25,467 nt of DNA from 2-01-FULL-41-21 sp038065335. Lineage in GTDB: Bacteria > Patescibacteriota > Minisyncoccia > 2-02-FULL-40-12 > GWA2-44-9. The notes beneath the pieces are model-generated. The model was not told the origin of the DNA. It did no database searches and saw only the letters and a list, made by a program, of their open reading frames with translations. The position numbers were made by a program, and so were the translations under genes. Positions 7,307-13,482 of this stretch are shown here, one piece after another (position 1 is the first letter of the stretch; every line of letters begins with the position of its first letter). The stretch spans positions 1 to 25,467 of the forward strand of contig JBBTRD010000030.1 in assembly GCA_038065335.1 (NCBI GenBank), given 5' to 3'.

Positions 7307-8698
7307 TTACTCCGCGCTAGCCAAGAGACCTAATACCAACCAAAAGATAAGTCGCCCCGATTGGATAGTCCAGAGATAATGGTCAAAAAGACCAAAAACA
7401 AGTACCGAAATAATAATCAGCCCAAATGAAAAATGGTACAACTTTTTGAAACCGAGCCGATTATAGAAATCATACAAAAGAAAAGCCAGAAAAAGAATAA
7501 ACAGCGCGATGCCCGCGATGCCCACTTCCGCGTAAATAAGCAGATAAATATTATGGACGGGTTGATAAACTTCTCGATTAAGATGGAGATTTTGAGTCAT
7601 CAACCACGGCACAAAGTTGCCCATGCCCAGTCCAAATGTACTTTGTCCGCCCGCCAATGATTCGTGATTATATAAAATCCGAAGTTGAATTGCTTCGTCG
7701 TTTGTTGAAATCACCGTTCGATTCACCACATAAGGCCAATAAACCGCGACAAACAGCACCGCCACGGCAATCGTGGTCCAAAAAATTTTTTGAGCGTTAT
7801 GGCTAACGGCCTGTGCTTTTAAACCCAGACCCATGAAACCAGTCCCGTCGGTTTCCCCAGCTTCGCTGGGCCTCCTTCCACTACTGAGTTTAAAAGCACA
7901 GACCGTTAATATAAAACCGAGGACCCATAACCCGACGATGACCCGGGAGAAGGTTAGAAAGAACGCCCAAAGAATTACACTATAAAAAATATACCACCAC
8001 CACTTTTTATGATATATCAAAGAATCATAAAAAACAATTATTACGACAAAAAGATACAATGCCAATACATTCGAATGGGGCGTCGTGCCATAGGCGCGCA
8101 TAATTTTAACCCCATCGACAAAAAACGCGGCAATCCCGCTCAAGGCCGGCGCCAAAGGACTTTCGCCTAAATATTTCAAGCCCAAACTTCCTTGCGTTAT
8201 GAATTGCGCGATTGCAATCACTGATTGGAATACGGCCCCTGCCACAATCGCTTCAAAAGCATGAGCTAACTTAAACCGCTTCAGCGCATAATCTTTAACA
8301 TAAAAATACAACGCCACACCTTCAACCAATTTGACCCACTGAAATACCGCCGTTTGCACGTCCAATGCATTTCTAATGGATATACCAGCGACTAGGACAA
8401 AGATTATAAGAAAAATGTCAGCGAACGGGCGGTGGTCTTTAACCCAGTAGCGGAAGGGGTCCCAGCGAAGCTGGGGAAACCGACGGGACTGGTTCCCCGG
8501 GTCTGGGTTTAAGACCATCGCTCGCTCGCGGTTGAAAGCCCAAAACCCTAGGAGAATTAGAAGTAGAATATCGGTCGCGGAAATATAGACCGCGGTCCAT
8601 TCGATAAAATTAAACGGCTCAAATCCAAAAATATGCCGCAAAGAAATCGGTATTGAAAACAGGAAAATATAGAATATCCAGTTTTCCAGTTTTTTCAT
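7307..8698 (-). CDS. O-antigen ligase/polymerase-like (Wzy_C) membrane protein with two in-frame palindromic insertions
   Basis: Polytopic membrane protein with ten or more hydrophobic helices and the O-antigen ligase/Wzy_C pattern: TTPHSNVLALYLFVV, FFLTFSRVIVGLWVLG, a large extracytoplasmic loop with GMGNFVPW and PVHNIYLLIYAEVG. It probably joins or polymerises surface glycans on a lipid carrier. The 463-aa frame contains two hydrophilic inserts encoded by one palindromic element in opposite orientation: residues about 57-92 (NPDPGNQSRRFPQLRWDPF) and about 264-298 (SSGRRPSEAGETDGTGFMG). Both fall in loops between helices. A third repeat (8007-8030) encodes FYDSLIYH. The gene starts 9 nt after the S1C protease stop, indicating an operon. 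Confidence 0.82.
   Translation of the reverse strand: MKKLENWIFYIFLFSIPISLRHIFGFEPFNFIEWTAVYISATDILLLILLGFWAFNRERAMVLNPDPGNQSRRFPQLRWDPFRYWVKDHRPFADIFLIIFVLVAGISIRNALDVQTAVFQWVKLVEGVALYFYVKDYALKRFKLAHAFEAIVAGAVFQSVIAIAQFITQGSLGLKYLGESPLAPALSGIAAFFVDGVKIMRAYGTTPHSNVLALYLFVVIIVFYDSLIYHKKWWWYIFYSVILWAFFLTFSRVIVGLWVLGFILTVCAFKLSSGRRPSEAGETDGTGFMGLGLKAQAVSHNAQKIFWTTIAVAVLFVAVYWPYVVNRTVISTNDEAIQLRILYNHESLAGGQSTFGLGMGNFVPWLMTQNLHLNREVYQPVHNIYLLIYAEVGIAGIALFILFLAFLLYDFYNRLGFKKLYHFSFGLIIISVLVFGLFDHYLWTIQSGRLIFWLVLGLLASAE
7804..7908. repeat. in-frame palindromic element, copy 1 (inside the O-antigen ligase-like gene)
   Basis: The arms 7804-7828 and 7884-7908 pair at 23 of 25 positions. The 55-nt core (7829-7883) matches the reverse complement of 8449-8503 at 49 of 55 positions by my count. 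Only the inner AACCCAG/CTGGGTT part of the arm is shared with the other copy; the outer part is locus-specific. Confidence 0.93.
8007..8030. repeat. TTATGAT-N10-ATCATAA repeat, intragenic copy
   Basis: This 24-nt palindromic repeat is identical to 20312-20335 and 20794-20817. Here the arms extend to ten base pairs with flanking T and A runs. It lies in frame in the O-antigen ligase-like gene. Confidence 0.85.
8422..8530. repeat. in-frame palindromic element, copy 2 (inside the O-antigen ligase-like gene)
   Basis: The arms 8422-8448 and 8504-8530 pair at 23 of 27 positions around the 55-nt core 8449-8503. The core is in the opposite orientation to copy 1 at 7829-7883. Both copies keep the host frame open although opposite strands are read. 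Confidence 0.93.
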
Positions 8699-8707
8699 CA
8701 GTTGTTG

Positions 8708-9859
8708 TTAATAAGTGGTTTCTTTAATGTTGGATTCCCAGAGTTTGTAGTGGCCGTTTTCTTTGTGGACAATCCAAGCGCCTTCGAATGTTTTGTACAC
8801 AAACTGGCCATCCACAAGATCGGTGGAACCGAGTTCAACTAAAACGCGCCCGGGATATTTTTTATCCGCCGAGATATTAAAAATAGTGGTGTCCAAACTA
8901 AACGAAAATCCGTCTCGCCATAGCTCAAATGATACGGTGCCGATAAAATTGGGCGACAACAATTTGTATGCTTCTTCAAAATTTCGAGCTTTGAGATAAT
9001 TATAATACGCCTTGACCGCATCCACGGGACTTTTGTCTGGTTCAAACGTAACCCGAGCAATTGCCGATTCCAAATAAGACGGAGTCATGAGCATCAATCC
9101 CGTAATATATTGCGCGTGACTGCTGGATATCGCCAGGCCGATTGAACCGGCTTCCATCGAAGCTTCATTAATACCGATTACCTCTCCACATCGCGAAAGT
9201 AACGGCCCGCCGGACATGCCACCGATAAGACCACCATTAAGTTGAATAAACGTGGGATTTCCATCCACATCCAACGCCCGTCGACCGGCAATAGTTGTGG
9301 CGTTGGCCGTCAGCTCACCATCCAAGCCGCCACCCAACGGAAATCCCATAGCAATCACCTCTTCTCCGCTCAAAGGCAAATTATCGGACCATTTCAGTAG
9401 TGGAACATTTTCTCTCTGAACTTTAATAAGGGCCAAGTCAGATTCTGGATCAACCGCAAAGACAACTCCATTTTCGAAAGCATTATCCGCATAGACAATC
9501 TTGGGGCTTGGTTCATCCGCAATCACGTGATAATTGGTGATAATAATACCTTCTTTAAAAACAAAGCCCGAACCCTCGGCGGCTCCGCCGATAATTCGGA
9601 CAATTGATGGTCGAGCTTTATCAATAGTTTCTTGCCGCGTACAGTGTAATCTATCTGGCCCGCCCAACGCCGTTTCAATCAACGCCAACCGCTTATTCGC
9701 CGTAATCGCCGAGTAGGAAGAAAAACCAATCAATCCGACTAATATTAAAAATATGACCGGCCATACCCCAATCTTTGCCAAAGCAAAAACAAACCTCACC
9801 GGCGCCCCAATCAAATATTTCCACGGTTTCTCGAATTGTTCCTTTTGCTCATCTTTCAT
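8708..9859 (-). CDS. membrane-anchored S1C trypsin-like protease with C-terminal NTF2-like domain
   Basis: HtrA/Deg-like serine protease, anchored in the membrane with the catalytic part outside. The 383-aa protein has one helix at about 33-52 (WPVIFLILVGLIGFSSYSAI). The trypsin-like domain carries His111 (TNYHVI), Asp141 (ESDLALIKV) and Ser216 (GGMSGGPLL; Met replaces the usual Asn before Ser). No PDZ domain follows. Residues about 277-383 (SPVDAVKAYYNYLKARNFEEA and on) look like an NTF2-like fold, with FEGAWIVHKENGHYKLWE as the last strands. The start has GGAAGG about 20 nt upstream, so the ribosome binding site is unclear. It is the first gene of the unit with the O-antigen ligase-like gene. 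Its substrate is unknown; envelope quality control is the usual role. Confidence 0.9.
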   Translation of the reverse strand: MKDEQKEQFEKPWKYLIGAPVRFVFALAKIGVWPVIFLILVGLIGFSSYSAITANKRLALIETALGGPDRLHCTRQETIDKARPSIVRIIGGAAEGSGFVFKEGIIITNYHVIADEPSPKIVYADNAFENGVVFAVDPESDLALIKVQRENVPLLKWSDNLPLSGEEVIAMGFPLGGGLDGELTANATTIAGRRALDVDGNPTFIQLNGGLIGGMSGGPLLSRCGEVIGINEASMEAGSIGLAISSSHAQYITGLMLMTPSYLESAIARVTFEPDKSPVDAVKAYYNYLKARNFEEAYKLLSPNFIGTVSFELWRDGFSFSLDTTIFNISADKKYPGRVLVELGSTDLVDGQFVYKTFEGAWIVHKENGHYKLWESNIKETTY

Positions 9860-9914
9860 GCCCGCATCATACGCCTTCCTTTAAAAACCGCCAAAGTTGA
9901 TAAGTTTTGAGATT

Positions 9915-10529
9915 TTATTTTTTCCTTTTTAGTTTACCCAGTGACCAGATAAGAAAATCTAGAGTCTTTTGATCTGTTATGTTTTTCGTATCACTCCCGA
10001 ATCTTGACCTAAATTGTGTTATGACTTTTTTAATCTTACCGTCATTTATAAGTTCCGTGTAGAGATTTTTTAAATAAGCATATACCTCTTTTGCCGATTC
10101 AATCCTTGCCTTCACGTTGTGGCCCACTACAGTTCTATGGATTACGGCTGCCACTTCGTTGTCGTAAATTGGTTTATTATTATCTATAGTATGAATAAGT
10201 TTTGTTGCAAAACTATATTGAACAGTAAACTGATTCTTTGTTGTTGGAATTTTAGATAATTCATCTAGAATAATCCCTAGATTGTTCTCTTTTCGGTTTA
10301 GTAGTTCGAAATATCTATTCTTTAATTTCTCACCCAAGCCCGCACTGTCTAATCTATAATATGATCTAAAAATAAACTGAAATACAGTATTGTTCTCTAC
10401 ATTTATTTTTTTGTATTCATTTTTAAGCCACAAGTAAACATCGATGCTTTCGCGACTTATGTTTGATATTATCTCGTTTCGTCGCATGTAAATTTCCTCG
10501 ATTATTTCTGTTTCAGTCGCTTTTTTCAT
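9915..10529 (-). CDS. unrecognised 204-aa protein of the ATPase/STAS-like cassette
   Basis: A soluble, mostly helical, Lys/Asn-rich protein with no cysteine, signal peptide or membrane helix. I do not recognise it firmly. The segment YSFATKLIHTIDNNKPIYDN (105-124) recalls SKxLHxxxPxxFPIYDxxV segments of helical proteins related to OGG-type glycosylases, which would suggest DNA binding. This is tentative, and no helix-hairpin-helix glycine motif is evident. The gene lies 18 nt after the STAS-like gene and is clearly AT-richer than its housekeeping neighbours, which suggests accessory origin. As the last gene of a three-gene unit it could be the effector controlled by the two upstream proteins. 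Confidence 0.7.
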   Translation of the reverse strand: MKKATETEIIEEIYMRRNEIISNISRESIDVYLWLKNEYKKINVENNTVFQFIFRSYYRLDSAGLGEKLKNRYFELLNRKENNLGIILDELSKIPTTKNQFTVQYSFATKLIHTIDNNKPIYDNEVAAVIHRTVVGHNVKARIESAKEVYAYLKNLYTELINDGKIKKVITQFRSRFGSDTKNITDQKTLDFLIWSLGKLKRKK

Positions 10530-10547
10530 AAATTATATCAGGTCGGG

Positions 10548-10856
10548 TCAAATAGCGGGGATTGAACCTGAATATTTAAATTCTCTTTTATTTGCTTCCT
10601 GCAATATTTTCAGTGTTGCCAGTACCGACAAATTATCGCTTGGCAATAACTGTAATCGTTCTCCTAACTGAACAAGGAGGGGGGTTAAAAATTCATCGGC
10701 CCATGATGGCGACAATGTTAAAACGCCCGAGAAATCTATCTCTAAATCTTCGTTATTTGGTAACTCACGAAATGTCGGCTGAAATGCTTTAAAGGCCTCG
10801 CTCCCCAATTCCCGAGTTATTAATGTCGTACCAAATTTCTCAAGTTTAATTTTCAT
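10548..10856 (-). CDS. STAS-like (DUF4325-type) protein
   Basis: A 102-aa protein resembling the STAS-like DUF4325 family. The core LEIDFSGVLTLSPSWADEF (39-56) corresponds to the STAS strand-turn-helix that in SpoIIAA/RsbV-type antagonists carries the phosphorylated serine; Ser49 or Ser51 are candidates here. The ATG at 10856 is chosen because homologues start near MKIKLEKFGTTL. A longer TTG start at 10901 would overlap the upstream gene. The stop is TGA; five more sense codons follow before a TAA, which I treat as chance. It follows the HTH/ATPase gene by 20 nt. Pairing of a Bergerat ATPase with a STAS-like protein suggests partner switching by reversible phosphorylation or binding. Confidence 0.78.
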   Translation of the reverse strand: MKIKLEKFGTTLITRELGSEAFKAFQPTFRELPNNEDLEIDFSGVLTLSPSWADEFLTPLLVQLGERLQLLPSDNLSVLATLKILQEANKREFKYSGSIPAI

Positions 10857-10876
10857 AGATATGTTGGTTATTAGTT

Positions 10877-11596
10877 TTAAAATTCGATTTTTGCCAGACA
10901 ACCGCGTATTCCACCCTCGCCCCGTGTAACATGGAAATCCTTTTTGGAATCCTGCATGCGGACTTCGGCATCACCGGTTGTAAAGAATAAATCAATTGGT
11001 TGAGTAGAAACTACTTCTCGAACCAATTTTAAGCCATTGCCTCGTTTCTCCGGCGCTCGGCCGGAGATAAATTCAGTAAAGGCCACCTCTACGGCGGCAA
11101 CATGACTTGGCAAATTAGGTCTTACACGACGAAGCGTTTCTAAAATACCTAACCCCCTGTCAGCAAGAACAATAACTTGTTTTTGAAGATCATATCCAAA
11201 AAAAATACCCGAGGTATCCGGCCAGTTACCCAAATTATGAGCGAAAGAATTATCACCGATTTCACCAGAAATTAAAACGATGAGCGAGTATAATTTCTCG
11301 AACCCCGGCTTCCGCATAAGTTCTTGCTCCATTTTTACTAGTTTTCCTTGAAATCTAGCACTGTTTTGGCAATAAAAAGTACCGGGGAATTCGGTGCCAT
11401 TATTAGCCCATTCGGATGCAAATTTAAAGAGATCGCTCGAAAAAACTTCGAGATCTTTTTCGCGATAGTATCTATGCGTTCCTCCGTCTTTCCGAATAGC
11501 GACCAATTTACCGCTTTCATCCCATCGGCGGAGAGTATCTATTGAAATGCCTAATTTTTCGGCTGTTTGGCCAATTGTCAGTAATTTATCGTCCAT
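10877..11596 (-). CDS. MerR-type HTH fused to a histidine-kinase-like (Bergerat) ATPase domain
   Basis: A 239-aa fusion. Residues 5-52 are a MerR/excisionase-like winged HTH (TIGQTAEKLGISIDTLRRWD, then GGTHRYYREKDLEVF). The rest is a GHKL ATPase: N box ISGEIGDNSFAHN (109-121), G1 box ADRGLGI (145-151), G2 box RGNGLKLV (185-192), ending in two beta-strand-like segments. There is no phosphoacceptor His domain, so it resembles anti-sigma kinases (SpoIIAB/RsbW) with their own DNA-binding head. It is first in a unit with the STAS-like and 204-aa genes. Three phased 10-bp direct repeats lie 25-75 nt upstream and are a probable autoregulatory site. The ATG at 11596 has no clear ribosome binding site. 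Confidence 0.85.
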   Translation of the reverse strand: MDDKLLTIGQTAEKLGISIDTLRRWDESGKLVAIRKDGGTHRYYREKDLEVFSSDLFKFASEWANNGTEFPGTFYCQNSARFQGKLVKMEQELMRKPGFEKLYSLIVLISGEIGDNSFAHNLGNWPDTSGIFFGYDLQKQVIVLADRGLGILETLRRVRPNLPSHVAAVEVAFTEFISGRAPEKRGNGLKLVREVVSTQPIDLFFTTGDAEVRMQDSKKDFHVTRGEGGIRGCLAKIEF

Positions 11597-11620
11597 GGAT
11601 ACATGGTATCATATGGCATT

Positions 11621-11671
11621 AATCTATGCAATAGCTATACAAATCTATGCAATAAAACATTAATCTATGCA
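11621..11671 (-). promoter_or_regulatory. three phased direct repeats upstream of the HTH/ATPase gene
   Basis: AATCTATGCA occurs at 11621-11630, 11642-11651 and 11662-11671. The spacing is 21 and 20 bp, about two helical turns, so all face the same side of the DNA. Two copies extend to CATTAATCTATGCA. They precede the start codon at 11594-11596 by 25-75 nt, overlapping any promoter. They are probably binding sites for the MerR-type HTH. Confidence 0.7.
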
Positions 11672-11694
11672 GAATTTATCAAAACCTGGATAAT

Positions 11695-11728
11695 CGTGAA
11701 AAAATGCTTAAAAACATGGATTTTCACG
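11695..11728. terminator. hairpin between permease and HTH/ATPase gene
   Basis: CGTGAAAA (11695-11702) pairs with TTTTCACG (11721-11728) around an 18-nt loop. It lies just after the permease stop (11755) and before the repeats at 11621-11671. The A/T-rich arms give T runs on both strands, so it could be a weak terminator. Confidence 0.35.
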
Positions 11729-11754
11729 GTTATGGTAGGAAGCGGGTTCTCTTC

Positions 11755-12885
11755 TTACTGAATAAACAGAAAATACACAATCCCCGCCGAGAAAACAGTA
11801 ATGAGAATGTAGAGAAGCCATGTCGGTATGTTCATGGAATATTCGGGAATACGATCGCCTTTCTTTTTGGCTTTGGCATAGAGAAAGACGACGAGAATTT
11901 GTTCAAGGGCCAGAGCGACACCGCCAGCAAGGCTGACGATACCGATGAAAGAGCGGATGCCGAGAAGATACAAAACCATCGGTGGAATCACAGCCAAGAG
12001 CCAAGCGTTGAAGCGATGAATTTTAAAATCGAGATGAAATGTGTTAATCATCGCCGAGGCGAGCATGAGAAACGACGTTGTAATGGCAAAAACGCCAAAG
12101 AGTGAAATTAAGACGGTCATATTATTCCCCAGAAATTGGTAAAGGCCAGAAATAACATCCGGCGTGGTGGCAGAACCAGAAACACCGACGACTGTCGCGG
12201 TAAAAACGGCGTAGAGACCGGCCGTGAATAATACCGCCAAGCTGATGGCCGGCCAGAGTTTCCGTTCTTGGCCAACGAGAAGCTGGCGTTGAATCGGCAC
12301 GGCCAATAATCCGCCAAAGGCAAAAAGTAAAACACCATAAGGTAGGGCGAGGTTGACTCGATTAAAGCCAATGAAATTAGCGGGCTGAATCAAGTGCCAA
12401 CCAGCAAACAAAATCAGACCCATCACCACAATAAACAGACCGCTAAAAAACAATTCGACGCGAGAGATAATTTTAATTCCCCGCAAAACCGCCAATGAGA
12501 GGATAATCCCGAAAAGCGCGCTGTATGTGGTGACAGAAGTATAGAAAAAAGGCGCCAGAAGCGTATTTAAAAAATCGCCGGAAATAATAATATAAGCGAG
12601 GAGGCCGACATAGCCCATCAGAACGGCCGAGAAAAAAAGAACTTTTTGGGCGTACGGGCCCAGATAAAGCCGGGCGTAACCCATGATTTGATGTTGAGCA
12701 TGGGTCCGCAAAATAACCTCGCCGTACATTAAATCAATTAACAGAGTCGCTAGACCGATGGCTACCAAAAGTCCCATCCCCGCCCAAAAACCGGCTTGCG
12801 CAAAAACATACGGCAAACCAAAAATTCCAACACCAACCATGCCCCCGACCAGCACCGCCGTCGCATAAAAAAACTTCCGATTCAT
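11755..12885 (-). CDS. aromatic amino acid permease-like (HAAAP/APC) transporter
   Basis: A 376-aa polytopic membrane protein with about 11 helices. The N-terminal GGMVGVGIFGLPYVFAQAGF is the unwound helix 1 signature of the HAAAP branch (TyrP/Mtr/TnaB) of the APC superfamily. Helix 3 starts LYLGPYAQKVLFF, and helix 6 has FAFGGLLAVPIQRQLL, the region that binds substrate. It probably imports an amino acid with a proton or sodium ion; specificity cannot be read. A promoter at 12892-12919 places the transcription start at or one base from the ATG, so the mRNA is probably leaderless. It is monocistronic by position, with gene-free repeats upstream and a hairpin downstream. Confidence 0.85.
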   Translation of the reverse strand: MNRKFFYATAVLVGGMVGVGIFGLPYVFAQAGFWAGMGLLVAIGLATLLIDLMYGEVILRTHAQHQIMGYARLYLGPYAQKVLFFSAVLMGYVGLLAYIIISGDFLNTLLAPFFYTSVTTYSALFGIILSLAVLRGIKIISRVELFFSGLFIVVMGLILFAGWHLIQPANFIGFNRVNLALPYGVLLFAFGGLLAVPIQRQLLVGQERKLWPAISLAVLFTAGLYAVFTATVVGVSGSATTPDVISGLYQFLGNNMTVLISLFGVFAITTSFLMLASAMINTFHLDFKIHRFNAWLLAVIPPMVLYLLGIRSFIGIVSLAGGVALALEQILVVFLYAKAKKKGDRIPEYSMNIPTWLLYILITVFSAGIVYFLFIQ

Positions 12886-12891
12886 TTTATT

Positions 12892-12919
12892 AGTATAACC
12901 GAAAATTTGTTATACGCAA
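12892..12919 (-). promoter_or_regulatory. promoter for leaderless permease mRNA
   Basis: On the minus strand TTGCGT (12914-12919), 16 nt and TATACT (12892-12897) lie directly before the ATG (12883-12885). Initiation 6-7 nt after the -10 would coincide with the start codon. The palindrome GTATAAC-N9-GTTATAC overlaps the spacer. Confidence 0.6.
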
Positions 12920-13146
12920 AAGTGCGCTCCGCCCTTCCCCTTTTTCTTTCTGGTCCTCGACGGCGACCGGCTCTTGCGGACAGTTCGGATGGCTGAATCC
13001 GATAATCACAAGTAACCCTCACCTCTACCTAGGCTTAGCTAAAGCTAAGCGGCTCGACCTATGATTATCGGAAGCCATCGAACTGCCCCTGCTAGCCGGT
13101 CTTGTCTGCGGGGTAAGAAAAATTAAAAGGGCTTCGCACCTTTTGC
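12916..13146. repeat. long nested imperfect inverted repeat
   Basis: Outer arms GCAAAAGTGCG (12916-12926) and 13135-13146 continue inward with matching GCCCTT/AAGGGC and ACCGG/CCGGT parts. The middle arms 12981-13008 and 13062-13085 match at about 22 positions (CAGTTCGATGGCT then CCGATAATCA). The innermost hairpin is GCTTAGCT-AA-AGCTAAGC (13033-13050). No gene is seen from 12886 to 13481. Confidence 0.8.
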
Positions 13147-13164
13147 ATCTATATTTTTTCGGGG

Positions 13165-13222
13165 CCCGTGCGACCTGCCTGCTGGCAGGCAGGTTTCTCG
13201 CTGGGAGTTAGGGTGTCGGTCG
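13165..13222. repeat. palindromic repeat, family A/B/C, copy C, interrupted by another palindrome
   Basis: The sequence matches copy A from TGCGAC to GTGTCGGTCG, but a 20-nt block (13175-13194) separates GCGAC from TTCTCGCTGGG. That block is the self-complementary CCTGCCTGC-TG-GCAGGCAGG unit (13174-13193). Copy A (61-95) has the uninterrupted form. Confidence 0.75.
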
Positions 13223-13241
13223 TTTTAACTTTAGTCACACT

Positions 13242-13482
13242 AAAACGAGAGTGAGATTATTGCATTTCCGAGCGTTGAACGACGCCGTTTTCTCGTCCGA
13301 ACATTTTTGAGATTCTTCCGGTAACAAAAAGGATGTTTGTAGCGAAGTCCCCGCACTTATGCATAAGTGCGGGACGAAGCGTAAATCAGGTGGCCTTTTT
13401 GTTCGGAAGCAATGAGAAAATGGAGGCCACGAGACAGGCGGAGAAAACAGCGAGAGAAATGTAATAATCTCACTCTCGTTTT
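13242..13482. repeat. 241-nt nested inverted repeat downstream of lon
   Basis: The outer arms 13242-13267 and 13457-13482 match at 25 of 26 positions, and the right arm touches the lon stop codon. Inner pairs include CGTTTTCTC with GAGAAAACAG, and CTTCCGG-AACAAAAAGG with CCTTTTTGTTCGGAAG. At the centre is a perfect 24-bp palindrome (13350-13373, CCCGCACTTATG mirrored). Confidence 0.9.

Noticed and set aside
7804..8530. Insertion sequence remnants inside the O-antigen ligase-like gene
   Set aside because: There is no transposase sequence and no direct target duplication. The units are about 105 nt, self-complementary throughout, and in frame.
10533..10550. Readthrough of the TGA of the STAS-like gene
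   Set aside because: Only a few codons follow before TAA and they show no family-like sequence, so normal termination is the simpler reading.
12886..13481. tRNA or other standard RNA gene in the large gap
   Set aside because: No acceptor/T-arm pattern or CCA end could be found; the symmetry is that of simple nested palindromes.
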